DNA of 64,000 bases from Arsenophonus sp031446145 (GCA_031446145.1 CP132903.1:682001-746000), one strand, 5' to 3'. Positions 29,917 through 40,292 are shown, numbered from the stretch's first letter. The notes: a model not told the origin generated them from the letters alone. Program-made: numbers and translations.

Positions 29917-31198
29917 GTATTTTATTGGTATGTAAAATTTTTATATAGGCAGATGCACGTTTTTCTTGCATCCAAAGTTTTTCTTCTTCTTTAAATTTGC
30001 GATTGAATATTAAATAATATGCATTATTTTGCTTTATTTCCTCTGTTTTATCTACTTTACGAAAACTTTTTAGTTGAATTAGGTGCCAGCCAAAAGAAGA
30101 TTTAATTGGTTGACTTATTTGATTTTTCTTTAAATATATCAAATTATTTTGTATTTTTGGATCAAAAGCATCACTTCTATTCCAATCAATTTCACCACCA
30201 TGTTTTGCCGAATTGAAATCTTCTGAGTATTTTTTAGCTGCTTCTTGAAAATTTATTTTTTTGTTTTCGATTTGTTGTTTTATATTTTTTATTTTTTTAT
30301 AAGCTTGAAGGTTATTCATGATTGGTGAAACTTTGATTAGAATATGCCTTATTTTCACTTCTGTTATATAAATAGGTATTGTATTATTTTCTATGTTATT
30401 TATTTTTAAAATATGGAATCCAAAATTAGAACGAATAGGCCCAATTATATCATTTTTTTTTGCATGTTGAACATATTGATTAAAAATACTTGGTAATTCT
30501 TTAATTTTATATGATTTTTTTTTTGGATATTTTAATATTTGAGTATCAGCAGAATAAAGAAGAGCAAGTTTTTCAAAACTAATTCCTTTTTTTAATTGTA
30601 CCATTATTTTTTTTACTTGATTAAATGTTTTTAAACTTTGTTGATGATTTTTTTCGTTTTTTATTGGAATAAAAATATGGCTGAAGTCTACATTACCTTC
30701 TTGGTTAATTGGTAAATGAAGTTGTTTAGATAATGAATCTACTTCTTGTGGTAAAATAATAATGCGTTTACTAACTTCATGATTGCGTACTTTATTAATC
30801 ATCATTTTTTGACGAATCTTATCTCGATAAGAGTCGAAGTTAATATTATCTATTGCTAACTTTTCTTGTAATTCATCAATTTTTAGTCCATTTTGTGATG
30901 CAAAATTAGCAATAGTCATATCTATTTCTTCTTCAGATATTTGGATGTGCATTTTTTTTGCTGTTTGCAATATAATATCATCTAAAATTAAATTTTCTAA
31001 TATTTGATGGCGTAATTTTTTTATTTCTTCTTCTTGGTTTGTATTGATTTTTATTGTATTTAGAATATGATTGATATCACTTTCTAATATGACTTCGTCA
31101 TTAACAATAGCTGTTATTTGATTTATTAGTTCTATTGCTGTTGAAGTAGCACTAATTGTGTATATTAAGCTAATAATTATTAATTTCCAATTATTCAT
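29888..31198 (-). CDS. surA: Periplasmic chaperone and peptidyl-prolyl isomerase SurA
   Basis: 436 residues (E. coli 428). Chaperones outer-membrane proteins, LptD among them, across the periplasm. Sec signal peptide (about residues 1-21, KLIIISLIYTISATSTA) then the N-domain INQITAIVNDEVILESDI, two parvulin domains (about 170-275 with FSHIFIPIKNE and GPIRSNFGFHILKI; about 280-385 with VRHILIK-type IRHILIKVSP and GGEIDWNRSDAF) and a C-terminal helix. Directly upstream of pdxA with overlap; lptD is 76 bases further upstream in the same direction. Confidence 0.95.
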   Translation of the reverse strand: MNNWKLIIISLIYTISATSTAIELINQITAIVNDEVILESDINHILNTIKINTNQEEEIKKLRHQILENLILDDIILQTAKKMHIQISEEEIDMTIANFASQNGLKIDELQEKLAIDNINFDSYRDKIRQKMMINKVRNHEVSKRIIILPQEVDSLSKQLHLPINQEGNVDFSHIFIPIKNEKNHQQSLKTFNQVKKIMVQLKKGISFEKLALLYSADTQILKYPKKKSYKIKELPSIFNQYVQHAKKNDIIGPIRSNFGFHILKINNIENNTIPIYITEVKIRHILIKVSPIMNNLQAYKKIKNIKQQIENKKINFQEAAKKYSEDFNSAKHGGEIDWNRSDAFDPKIQNNLIYLKKNQISQPIKSSFGWHLIQLKSFRKVDKTEEIKQNNAYYLIFNRKFKEEEKLWMQEKRASAYIKILHTNKIHDFDKKKHQ

Positions 31199-31274
31199 AA
31201 AAATTTTTTTGTTTTTTATCAGTATTTTATTGTATTTTTCCTTTCTTCTTAATTTAGAAAATATTGTTTTTCTG

Positions 31275-33647
31275 CTAGAAGATTGGTCGGTAAGGTATAA
31301 TATTATTGGCTAATATATCTTGAATATCAAAATTATTATGATTGTTTAAACCTCGTAGTTCTAGATTAAATGATAATTGATTATCATAGTCATTAATAGA
31401 TTTTTGTCTTTTCCAATCAATAATTTTTCGTTCATATCCAATATTCATGGACCAACAACAAGTATTATATTCTAAACCGATTAGTTGATTAATTGGTTGA
31501 TTATCTTTCATATTCAAATAGTATGAGCTTATAAATTTCCAATGATAACCTAATGGCCAGCTTATTATAGCTCCTATTTGAGAAATTCCATCTTGAAGAT
31601 TTAACATGTTTTTATAAGTTTTTTTAATATTTTGATGGTTAACAAAACGATAGTTTATTTGTATTAAATTATTTTTATCTATCTGATATTCTGTAGCAAC
31701 ATTGCCAAAAGTAATATCATTTAAACGTTTATCGTACTGGAAACTGCCATATAATTTCCAACGGTTTGTTAATTGAGCATAAAGATTACCTGCCCATAAT
31801 AATGAACCTATATTATCTTTATTTTTGATGTTTAAGTTAAAATTTTCAATTTTAGAAGGTTTGAACAAATATTTTTGTCCAATAGAAAAATTAAAACGTT
31901 CAATAAATTTTTCATTATAAATACGAGTTGTAATTCCAGTGGTTAATTGATTAGTATCATTAATACGATCCAGTCCAGTATATATTTTTTTTCGGAATAA
32001 ACCATAATAATCGTTTTCTAGTAAAGTTGAATCGTAATTATTAATGTTACTTTGATCACGATAAGGGATATAAGAATACTGTATTCTGGGTTCTAATGTT
32101 TGTATGTAATATTCATTACTTAATAAGTTGCGTTTAAAAATTAATTTTGCATCACTACTTACAGTAGGTAAAATACGAGTGACATGTTTTTGAAGATTGT
32201 TATTATTTACATTAGATGATATATCTTGATCATAATATGTAGCCATGATTTTTATGTTATTATTGATTTTTATGAAATTATTCGATAATGGTATATTTAA
32301 TTCTGGTTCGATATGTAAGCGTATTGTATTTGGATTATCATTACTATTAGTAATATAAATAGCTTGTGCGTAGGTTTTAAAAGCAAATGAACCAAGATTA
32401 TATTTATAATAGTAAAAATCTAATTGTGGTTCGGTTTCGTAATATTTATTTTTCAATAGATCATCAATCATGTGAAAATGCTTATATGTAAAAGTTGTAT
32501 TCCAATTAGGTTGTCTATAACTAATACTAAATTTTTGGTTTTCATAGTCTATAGGACTTTTGTTATATTTATTTAGAAAATTTATAAAATTTCTAAAATC
32601 ACTATTTTTTTTGTAATTAGCATCAAATCGCCATGTATTTTTAAATATACCAGAATGTTGCCAATAAAAATTCCAGGGATATTTTTTATTATTGTTTGAT
32701 GTGTTTTGGATTATTTCATTATCTCTATAGTTTTTGCTGTTGCTAAACCAATCTAATTTAATAGTTCCTGTACCGAAATTTGTTAAATAACGTAATTCAT
32801 TATTTATGTTAACTTCATGAGAAGTCATAAATTTTGGTGTAATGGTTAGATCATAATTAGAAGCAATATTCCAGTAAAAAGGTATTTTAAAAGCTAATCC
32901 TAATTTTTTTGAATAAGTAATATTAGGTAATAAAAATCCTGTACGGCGTTTATTTCCAATTGGCAACACTAAGTAAGGACTATAAAAAACTGGAACGTTA
33001 GCAACAAAAAAATTAGCATGCTGTATTTTAAGAATTTGTTCTTCACGATCTACAACAATTTTTGAACCAATTAAACTCCAGCTATTTATTTTTTTTGGAC
33101 AAGAGGTAAATGTCCCTTTTTCTAAAATTGTATAACGATGATTATCACGTAATTTTATTTTATTGGCGTAACCATGGCCTTGTTGCCCAACCATTAAATA
33201 ATTGCTTTTTTCAAAATCTATATCTTTTGTGTCTAGATTTATCCAAGCTTTTTCTCCCTTTAGCATGATTTGCGAATCATCGTAATTTACATTACCTGTC
33301 GCGATTATTTTACCTAATATTTTTTTATTAATATTTTTTTTTTGTTTTAATTCAATTTTGTCTGCCATAAGTGTTTGATTACCTTGTTCAATCTTTACAT
33401 TACCTTTATATTCCATAAAATTAGGATATGAAGAAGTAATTTTTTTTGCAGTAATATAAATAGGCACATTAACAAAATTATCTTTAATAATTGGTTTATT
33501 ATTTACATTTGCTTGTATCGAACATTGTTCTGTTAAGTCTGCTTGAGATTGTTGGCTATAAATAGTTATATACATAATACTAATAATTATTATAAAGTAA
33601 TTATTTTTTGTTATTTTTTTTCTTAATTTCTTCATCGAGAGTATCAT
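31275..33647 (-). CDS. lptD: LPS-assembly protein LptD
   Basis: 790 residues (E. coli 784). Outer-membrane beta-barrel that, with LptE, inserts LPS into the outer leaflet. Signal peptide at the N terminus (about residues 1-36), an OstA/LptA-like beta-jellyroll domain (about 55-210) and the barrel to the end. The four cysteines that form the functional disulfides are kept: one after the signal (EQCSIQ), one in FTSCPKK, and the C-C pair in YNTCCWSM. FYSPYLVLPIGNKRRTGFLLP and the C-terminal ELRGL are intact. An ATG four codons in (33635, MKKLRKK) is an alternative start. Shows that LPS export is still running. Confidence 0.96.
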   Translation of the reverse strand: MILSMKKLRKKITKNNYFIIIISIMYITIYSQQSQADLTEQCSIQANVNNKPIIKDNFVNVPIYITAKKITSSYPNFMEYKGNVKIEQGNQTLMADKIELKQKKNINKKILGKIIATGNVNYDDSQIMLKGEKAWINLDTKDIDFEKSNYLMVGQQGHGYANKIKLRDNHRYTILEKGTFTSCPKKINSWSLIGSKIVVDREEQILKIQHANFFVANVPVFYSPYLVLPIGNKRRTGFLLPNITYSKKLGLAFKIPFYWNIASNYDLTITPKFMTSHEVNINNELRYLTNFGTGTIKLDWFSNSKNYRDNEIIQNTSNNNKKYPWNFYWQHSGIFKNTWRFDANYKKNSDFRNFINFLNKYNKSPIDYENQKFSISYRQPNWNTTFTYKHFHMIDDLLKNKYYETEPQLDFYYYKYNLGSFAFKTYAQAIYITNSNDNPNTIRLHIEPELNIPLSNNFIKINNNIKIMATYYDQDISSNVNNNNLQKHVTRILPTVSSDAKLIFKRNLLSNEYYIQTLEPRIQYSYIPYRDQSNINNYDSTLLENDYYGLFRKKIYTGLDRINDTNQLTTGITTRIYNEKFIERFNFSIGQKYLFKPSKIENFNLNIKNKDNIGSLLWAGNLYAQLTNRWKLYGSFQYDKRLNDITFGNVATEYQIDKNNLIQINYRFVNHQNIKKTYKNMLNLQDGISQIGAIISWPLGYHWKFISSYYLNMKDNQPINQLIGLEYNTCCWSMNIGYERKIIDWKRQKSINDYDNQLSFNLELRGLNNHNNFDIQDILANNIIPYRPIF

Positions 33648-33788
33648 TTTAGTAAAACTTCAATTATTGATTTTCTTATTTATTTTAAAATTATCAGTAC
33701 TGTATTTTTTGTAATCTGTGCACAGAATAAAATGAATAGTATGATATATAAAATTATATACTCTGAATATTAAGGAATTAAGAAATTT

Positions 33789-34598
33789 ATGAAGTATTCT
33801 GGAAAAATTATTGGCGTTATGCTGGGGATCATCTTTGGTACTCATATTTTAGGTGTTATTATTGGTTTTTTAATTGGTCACTTATATGATAAAGCTTCAG
33901 AGGAAGAAAGTTTAGATACATTAGACTCTAAAGAAAACCTGCGATCACTTTTTTTTATAAGTACCTTTCAAATTTTAGGTCATTTGACAAAAGCTAAAGG
34001 TAGAATTACTGAATTAGATATAAAATTAGCGAAAAATTTAATGGATAAAATGCAGTTATATGGTGATTCTAGAATTTTAGCTATAAATGCTTTTCGAGAA
34101 GGAAAAGAAAAAACATTTCCTATAAGAAAAACATTAAAAAGATTGCGTTTTGCCTGTTTTGGTAGATTTGATCTTATTAAGATGTTTTTAGAAATTCAAA
34201 TACAAGCTGCTTTTTCTGATGGGTATTTGCATCCTAATGAACGAACGATGTTGTTCATTATAGCAGAAGAATTAGGTATTTCTCATCAGCAATTTTTAAA
34301 ATTTTTGAATATGATGGAAGGTAATCAAAAATTTGATAACAATTATCATAATTCAAATCGCCATGGAAAAACAACGCAAAAAGAAATTTTTGAAAATGCT
34401 TGTAAAGTTTTAGGGGTACAAGTCAATGATGATTACGTTAAAGTTAAACGCGCTTATCGCAAATTAATGAGCAAGCATCATCCTGATAAGTTAATTGCTA
34501 AAGGTTTACCGAAAGAAATGATTGACATCGCTAAACAAAAAGCACAATCAATTCAATCTGCATATGATTTTATAAAAAAAGTAAAGCATTTTAAATGA
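33789..34598 (+). CDS. djlA: Membrane-anchored DnaJ-like co-chaperone DjlA
   Basis: 269 residues (E. coli DjlA 271). Type III membrane J-protein acting with DnaK. The N-terminal transmembrane segment is Gly-rich (about residues 7-31, IIGVMLGIIFGTHILGVIIG), then a TerB-like helical domain (about 55-170) and a C-terminal J domain with the diagnostic HPD in SKHHPDKLI (about residue 225). Divergent from lptD as in E. coli, 141 bases apart. Survival of this accessory J-protein in a reduced genome is slightly unusual. Confidence 0.95.
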   Translation: MKYSGKIIGVMLGIIFGTHILGVIIGFLIGHLYDKASEEESLDTLDSKENLRSLFFISTFQILGHLTKAKGRITELDIKLAKNLMDKMQLYGDSRILAINAFREGKEKTFPIRKTLKRLRFACFGRFDLIKMFLEIQIQAAFSDGYLHPNERTMLFIIAEELGISHQQFLKFLNMMEGNQKFDNNYHNSNRHGKTTQKEIFENACKVLGVQVNDDYVKVKRAYRKLMSKHHPDKLIAKGLPKEMIDIAKQKAQSIQSAYDFIKKVKHFK

Positions 34599-35153
34599 TA
34601 GAAAAATAATTTTGTTATTTTATATATTTATTATGCGGTATATGGTAAGACAATTTAATAAAATGCTATTGTCTTTTTTTGTAATTATAAATATTTTTAA
34701 TTAGAAATATATTTATTTGAAAATATATATGATTAAAGTTAAAAATAGTTTTTATACTTTATAATACATATAGTTATTAATATATTATTATTTTTATTTG
34801 TATTTGATTTGTAAAAATTAAATAAATATATGAAAAAATTATATTTAATAAATATTGCTTAATATTTATATGTTTGTATGAAAATTATTGTGAATAAAAA
34901 AATATCTTAAAAATGATGTTTTATATATTATCTAATCTGTATATTTTCTTCTACTGGTATTTTTTTATACTTTATTTTTATGTATTTTAATATTTCAAAC
35001 CAATCGATAATTATTTTTTTATTGAATGAATTATGCTTAATCGATAATATGTTAAAATTTTATCATTGCATATTAAATGAAAATGACGGTATTAAAAATA
35101 AATTTTTTATTGGTAAGTTTTGTGAGATATATAATATATTTTTATTATTTCAT
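34599..35153. other. AT-rich spacer between djlA and thiQ
   Basis: About 550 bases between convergent genes. A short ATG frame at 34980-35195 overlaps the thiQ end and is Asn/Ile/Phe low complexity without family resemblance; not called. In E. coli rluA, rapA, polB and the ara genes lie between these loci; none is traceable. Confidence 0.5.
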
Positions 35154-35804
35154 TTAATCTTTATGACGACCATCATAAATAATTTTTCCATTTGATATAA
35201 TAATAGATCTTTTTGTTATTTTTGCAGCATCTTCTAAATTATGAGAAACCATAAGCAAAGTTAATTGCCTTTCATCACATATTTGTTTTAGTAACACTAA
35301 CATTTCATTGCGTAATGTATTATCTAGCGCAGAAAAAGGTTCATCTAATAGTAAAATTGGTTTTTGACGAATTAAGCAACGTGCCAATGCAGTTCTTTGT
35401 CTTTGACCGCCTGATATTTGTCCAGGCAAGCGTGTTAGGTATTTTTTTAAGGAAACTTTTTCTATAATTTTTTCAACCAAATCATGTTGAGTTTTATTTA
35501 AATGTAAACTTGGTTCAATCCCTAAGGCAATATTTTGCCAAACGGTTAAATGAGCAAAAAGGTTATTTTCTTGAAAAAGAATAGAGACTGGTCGCATTTC
35601 TGGTGGGATATAAGTACATTTTTTTTTATTAAGCCAAATGTCACCTTTTTTTGAAAATTGAAATCCTGCGATTAAATTAAGCAAAGTACTTTTTCCTGCT
35701 CCACTGCTCCCTAAAATAGCTACTTTTTCTCCTTGATTTATTTTAAAGTTAAATTCCATGGTTAGGTTTTCATAACAATACATAAGTTGATCTATTTTAA
35801 TCAT
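35154..35804 (-). CDS. thiQ: Thiamine ABC transporter, ATP-binding subunit
   Basis: From the ATG at 35804, 216 residues (E. coli ThiQ 232), starting MIKIDQLMYCYENL. This ATG shares ATGA with the thiP stop, the usual coupling; an upstream in-frame start at 35843 inside thiP is unlikely. Walker A LGSSGAGKSTLLNL, Q-loop LFQENNLFAHLT, signature LPGQISGGQRQRTALARCL, Walker B PILLLDEPFSALD and the switch His in LMVSHNLED are intact. The C terminus is about 15 residues shorter than in E. coli. Confidence 0.95.
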   Translation of the reverse strand: MIKIDQLMYCYENLTMEFNFKINQGEKVAILGSSGAGKSTLLNLIAGFQFSKKGDIWLNKKKCTYIPPEMRPVSILFQENNLFAHLTVWQNIALGIEPSLHLNKTQHDLVEKIIEKVSLKKYLTRLPGQISGGQRQRTALARCLIRQKPILLLDEPFSALDNTLRNEMLVLLKQICDERQLTLLMVSHNLEDAAKITKRSIIISNGKIIYDGRHKD

Positions 35805-37405
35805 ATTTTTTGTTTTCCAGACCAATTTTTTGATAAAACACATATACTAAAACATAGAAATAATAGTACTAGTGCAGTACCTGCAGCATCTTTATTAAGG
35901 TAAGCACTTAATTGTTCATAAAGATAATGAGGTAAAGTATGAAAATTTTCATTACCAAATAGTGCAATGATACCAAAATCTCCTATTGATAATATACAAG
36001 AAAAAGCGAAAGCTTGTCTTATTGTATTTTTGAGTGCTTTTAATTCAATTATGCGTAATCTATTAATGTTTTTAATGTTTAATGAGATACATAATATATT
36101 ATAACGTTCAGCCAAGTCATACATAGGGTTTTCTAATACTTTTAAAGCATAAGGAATAGACATTAAAGCGTTAGTAAAAATTATTAAGCTGTATGGAGAA
36201 TAATTAAAATAAAATGTATTATGGAATAGTAAAAAAAAACCAGTAGTTAAGACTATACTTGGAATTGCAAGGATCAGTAATCCACTGATTGTCATAATTT
36301 TGTATAGTTTAACAGAGTGTCTTAAACGTAATTCACGGGTACTCCACAATATCATCATTGTAAGAATAATACATAGGATTCCGGCATTAATAGCTATGTA
36401 CATTGAATTAGCAAATGCTTTCCATAATCCAGGTTGTTTTAATGCATGTAATGTTGTAGATTTTATCCCATCTATAACAATTGCTAATAAAGGTGTAATT
36501 AAAAAAAATATTGTACAAATAATTAAAAAAGCATCCCATAATTTTTTAAATTTGTTATCATATGTATTTATCCAGTAAAAATGTTGAGTATTTCCCACAG
36601 AAAAAAAAACATTAAACTTTTGACTAAATAATATGATACTTAAACAAAAAAATAGTTGTATAAGAGAAAGGAAAGCGGCTTGATTTAGATTAAAATCATA
36701 ACTTAATGATTGATAAATAGCTAATTCGATCGTAGTTGCTGCTGGACCCCCCCCAAGTGTAAGAGCAGTAGAAAAGCTTGAAAAGCATAGCATAAAAATC
36801 AAAGAAAATGTAGGTAAGATTTGTCGCCTAAAATATGGCCATTCAACAATGCGTAAATATTGCCAATAAGTCATACCAAGTTGTGCAGCAAGTTGACGTT
36901 GTTCAATCGGAATGTTTTCTAAGGTTTGCAGTAACATGTGTATAGCTAATGGTAAGTTAAAAAAAATATGTGCTAACAAAATACCTTTTAATCCATAAGG
37001 AGTAAATCGGTAATCAATTCCTAACGATTGACAAAATTGTGCAATCCATCCCATACGACCATATATTGTTAATAATCCAAAAATAGCAACTAGCACTGGT
37101 AATGCAAATGTTATTGAGCATAACTGTAAAAAAAGTGTACGGCATGGAAAATAGCGTCTGAAAAGACTTTTTGCTATAAATATAGCAGGAATGACCGATA
37201 AAAATGTAGATAGAAATGCTTGAAAAAAAGTAAAAATAATTACATACCATAAATAGGTATCATTAATAAATTCTTTTAAAATTATTTTAGGTACATGTAA
37301 TAATAAAGTACTAAAAATTATTATAAGAATACTTATGAAGAAAAAGCAAACAGTTATACCTGGCCACAATGGATTTGATATTAATGAATGACGGCATTTT
37401 GCCAT
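35801..37405 (-). CDS. thiP: Thiamine ABC transporter, permease
   Basis: From the ATG at 37405, 534 residues (E. coli ThiP 536); another ATG at 37417 is in frame. Inner-membrane permease formed by two fused half-permeases, about twelve membrane segments. Each half has an EAA loop for coupling to ThiQ: EQRQLAAQLGMTYWQYLRIV in the first, YDLAERYNILCISL with ELKALKNTIRQAF in the second. Overlaps the end of thiB by 25 bases and the start of thiQ by four, a tight thiB-thiP-thiQ operon. Confidence 0.95.
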   Translation of the reverse strand: MAKCRHSLISNPLWPGITVCFFFISILIIIFSTLLLHVPKIILKEFINDTYLWYVIIFTFFQAFLSTFLSVIPAIFIAKSLFRRYFPCRTLFLQLCSITFALPVLVAIFGLLTIYGRMGWIAQFCQSLGIDYRFTPYGLKGILLAHIFFNLPLAIHMLLQTLENIPIEQRQLAAQLGMTYWQYLRIVEWPYFRRQILPTFSLIFMLCFSSFSTALTLGGGPAATTIELAIYQSLSYDFNLNQAAFLSLIQLFFCLSIILFSQKFNVFFSVGNTQHFYWINTYDNKFKKLWDAFLIICTIFFLITPLLAIVIDGIKSTTLHALKQPGLWKAFANSMYIAINAGILCIILTMMILWSTRELRLRHSVKLYKIMTISGLLILAIPSIVLTTGFFLLFHNTFYFNYSPYSLIIFTNALMSIPYALKVLENPMYDLAERYNILCISLNIKNINRLRIIELKALKNTIRQAFAFSCILSIGDFGIIALFGNENFHTLPHYLYEQLSAYLNKDAAGTALVLLFLCFSICVLSKNWSGKQKI

Positions 37406-38412
37406 AAATAGATCCATTCGTTACGATATTGATTGATAACTTCTGCATTAAATTGCAATGTTTTTTTTGGTATTTGTATTTTTTTGTAAACTTCGGGTAA
37501 TTGTATATCAGTAGCTGGATATAGCCAATTAGTTGTAGGTAATATTGTTTGAAATGTTGGGGATAGCATAAATTTTAAAAATTTTTTAGCCAGTTTAGGA
37601 TTATGAGTATTAGCTAATTGTGCAGCAACTTCAATTTGTAAATAATGACCTTCATCAAAAATTGCAGCTGTATAATTATTTTGATCATGTAATAAGTGAT
37701 AAGCTGGTGAAGAAGTATAACTAAGCACAAAATCACATTCACCTTTTAAGAAAAGCCCATAAGCGGTGCTCCAATTTTTAGTAACAGTTAAGGTTTTTTT
37801 TGCTATTTTTTTCCATACTTCAACGCTTTGATCTTTATAAATTTTTTGTATCCAAAGTAGTAAACCTAATCCTGGAGTACTGGTACGAGGATCTTGATAA
37901 ATAATTTTCCATGGTTTTTTACTGTTAATTAGTTCATAAAAATTTTTTGGTGCTTGAGCAATTTTGTTTTTGTCATAAATAAAAGCAAAATAGCCATAAT
38001 CGTAAGGTATGAAAATACTGTCATTAAATTTTATTGGTAAATTTAATTGATTTGTATCAATGTTGTGTTGGGCAAATAAATTACTTTTTCTAGCAATATC
38101 AATTAAATTATTATCTAGTCCTAGTATAATATCTGCTTTAGTGTTTTTCTTTTCGATTTTTAGTCGATTTAGTAAGGTTATTCCATTATTTAACCCGACA
38201 AATTTTACTATGCAGTTGCATTCCTTTTCGAAAGCAGATTTTACTTTTGGTCCTGGCCCCCACTCTGTAATAAAAGAATTATAAGTATAAATTGTTAAGA
38301 CATCTTTTTTTTTTAGTGCGGCTGTTTGAAAAGATATACAGCTAATAATAATCATTGTTAAAAGTGATTTTTTCAATAATAAATACTCTTTTATAATAGA
38401 TAGATAAAACAT
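37381..38412 (-). CDS. thiB: Thiamine/TPP-binding periplasmic protein
   Basis: 343 residues as drawn (E. coli ThiB/TbpA 327). Captures thiamine and its phosphates in the periplasm for ThiPQ. An N-terminal Lys-rich and hydrophobic signal (KKSLLTMIIISCISFQTAA) is followed by LTIYTYNSFITEWGPGPKVK, DIILGLDNNLID, VPYDYGY-type IPYDYGYFAFIYDKNK, YQDPRTSTPGLGLLLWIQK and LSYTSSPAYHLL, all ligand-binding landmarks. A TTG at 38376 (LKKSLL) would give 331 residues and may be the true start. No thi-box riboswitch is recognisable upstream, unlike in E. coli. Confidence 0.94.
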   Translation of the reverse strand: MFYLSIIKEYLLLKKSLLTMIIISCISFQTAALKKKDVLTIYTYNSFITEWGPGPKVKSAFEKECNCIVKFVGLNNGITLLNRLKIEKKNTKADIILGLDNNLIDIARKSNLFAQHNIDTNQLNLPIKFNDSIFIPYDYGYFAFIYDKNKIAQAPKNFYELINSKKPWKIIYQDPRTSTPGLGLLLWIQKIYKDQSVEVWKKIAKKTLTVTKNWSTAYGLFLKGECDFVLSYTSSPAYHLLHDQNNYTAAIFDEGHYLQIEVAAQLANTHNPKLAKKFLKFMLSPTFQTILPTTNWLYPATDIQLPEVYKKIQIPKKTLQFNAEVINQYRNEWIYLWQNAVIH

Positions 38413-38654
38413 TGTTAACAGACATATTTTGATAAATACTGAACATAGTATTTAAAATATATATGCATTATAAATATTATTTAATGGTTATTCGTCAATA
38501 TAATATTTATTAAAGACTTAAAGACTTTTTATAACATATTAAAAGACTTATTACAAAGTAAATGTAAAATTTTTCTATTATAAAGTATATATTTTATGCA
38601 AGTTTATTATAAAATAATATAAAAAAATAAATTTTGTTATTTAGAGGTATTTTA

Positions 38655-39134
38655 ATGGTTGATAATAATGTTTATCGCTTAAATGTAGGAATTGTAATTT
38701 GTAATCACCAAAGACAGGTATTATGGGCTCGTCGCTATGGACAACATTCATGGCAATTTCCCCAGGGAGGAATTAATCCTAAAGAATCACCAGAAGAAGC
38801 AATGTATCGAGAATTATTTGAAGAAGTAGGTTTAGATCGTAACGATGTTAAAATATTGGCATTTACTCGTTATTGGATGCGTTATAAATTACCTAAAAAT
38901 TTGGTACGTTGGAATGTAAAGCCAGTTTGTATTGGACAAAAGCAACGTTGGTTTTTGTTGCAATTAGTTTGTAATGAACACAATATTAATGTTCAAAAAA
39001 ACAAGATTCCTGAATTTGATAAATGGCGTTGGGTAAGCTATTGGTACCCTGTACGTCAAGTTGTTTTTTTTAAACTTGATGTGTATAGACGCGTTATGAA
39101 AGAATTTGCTCCTATTGTTATGTCAATTTTATAA
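38655..39134 (+). CDS. rppH: RNA pyrophosphohydrolase
   Basis: From the ATG at 38655, 159 residues, MVDNNVYRLNVGIVICN, matching E. coli RppH (176) from its first residue; GAGGT stands about ten bases upstream. The open frame extends seven codons further. Nudix enzyme that trims the 5' triphosphate of mRNA to start RNase E decay. The Nudix box runs GGINPKESPEEAM then YRELFEEVGL (about residues 38-60), and WQFPQGG precedes it. The C terminus is shorter than in E. coli by about 17 residues. In E. coli ptsP lies between rppH and lgt; here it is absent. Confidence 0.94.
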   Translation: MVDNNVYRLNVGIVICNHQRQVLWARRYGQHSWQFPQGGINPKESPEEAMYRELFEEVGLDRNDVKILAFTRYWMRYKLPKNLVRWNVKPVCIGQKQRWFLLQLVCNEHNINVQKNKIPEFDKWRWVSYWYPVRQVVFFKLDVYRRVMKEFAPIVMSIL

Positions 39135-39386
39135 TACTAATAAAAAAGTAATTTTAATGTAAAACTTTTATTTAAAATTTTATTTTTAACAGGTAAAATA
39201 AAACGGTAAACTAAAAATTAATTTCTATTTATAACATAAAATTTTTATAAAAATAAAGCAATAATTATTTAATTATATGCGATAATAAGTTTAATTTTAT
39301 AGTCAACAAATTTATTAATTGGTAATATAAAACTGTCATTAGTATTTTTTATTTAGTTTTTTTATAAATAATAGAGATTGTAGATA

Positions 39387-40247
39387 ATGAATAATACATC
39401 GATAATTATTCTTGATCTTAATCCTGTCATTCTATCTATTGGTCCAATGGAATTCCATTGGTATGGTATGATGTATGTAATAGGATTTGTTTTTGCAATG
39501 TGGTTAGCAAAACGGATGGCCAATAAACCCAATAGTGGTTGGACAAAAACTGAAGTTGAAAATTTATTATATTTTAGTTTTTTTGGTGTTATTATAGGCG
39601 GTCGTTTAGGTTATGTTTTATTTTATAATTTTAAGGTATTTTTAAGTGATCCCTTTTATTTTTTCAAAGTGTGGAATGGAGGCATGTCTTTTCATGGTGG
39701 TTTAATAGGTGTTATATGTATTATGTTTTGGTATGCATATAAAACTCGACGTCATTTTTTTGTAGTTGCAGATTTTATGGCTCCATTAATCCCATTTGGA
39801 TTAGGAATAGGGCGCATTGGAAATTTTATTAATGGAGAATTGTGGGGACGCGTTACATTAAAAACTCCTTGGGCTATGTTATTTCCAAGAGCGCGTGATA
39901 GTGATATACAGATTGTTAATCAAGATCCTACTTTACTTCCTATTTTAGAAAAGTACGGTGGTTTATTACCTAGGCATCCTTCTCAACTTTACGAGATGTT
40001 TTTAGAAGGAATTATTTTATTTTTAATTTTAAATTTATTTGTTTATAAATCACAACCAAAAGGTAGTGTATCAGGATTATTTTTAATCGTTTATGGCATT
40101 TTCCGTACTTTTGTTGAATTTTTTCGTGAACCAGATGTTCAATTAGGACTTTTTTTTGGCATGAGTATGGGGCAAATTTTATCATTACCTATGATCATTT
40201 TTGGTATTTTTATAATAAAATGGGCATATAAATTAAGAAAATATTAA
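39387..40247 (+). CDS. lgt: Prolipoprotein diacylglyceryl transferase
   Basis: 286 residues (E. coli Lgt 291). Transfers diacylglycerol from phosphatidylglycerol to the lipobox Cys of prolipoproteins, the first step in lipoprotein maturation; multi-pass inner-membrane protein with about seven helices. Conserved: FHWYGMMYVIGF, GGRLGYVLFYN, the catalytic-region GGMSFHGGLIGV, and the Lgt signature GRIGNFINGELWGRVT (about residues 145-160). C-terminal EFFREPDVQLG is also typical. Immediately upstream of thyA, as in E. coli. Confidence 0.96.
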   Translation: MNNTSIIILDLNPVILSIGPMEFHWYGMMYVIGFVFAMWLAKRMANKPNSGWTKTEVENLLYFSFFGVIIGGRLGYVLFYNFKVFLSDPFYFFKVWNGGMSFHGGLIGVICIMFWYAYKTRRHFFVVADFMAPLIPFGLGIGRIGNFINGELWGRVTLKTPWAMLFPRARDSDIQIVNQDPTLLPILEKYGGLLPRHPSQLYEMFLEGIILFLILNLFVYKSQPKGSVSGLFLIVYGIFRTFVEFFREPDVQLGLFFGMSMGQILSLPMIIFGIFIIKWAYKLRKY

Positions 40248-40292
40248 TATCATTTGTTTGTTAATAATAGTATTTTTTCTCAGTTAATAAAA

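Noticed and set aside
34980..35195. 71-codon open frame overlapping the 3' end of thiQ
   Set aside because: Antisense overlap with a real gene and low-complexity composition.
38413..38654. Possible TPP riboswitch before thiB
   Set aside because: No CTGAGA or ACCTGATC core on the minus strand; only short AAGACTTA repeats are present.
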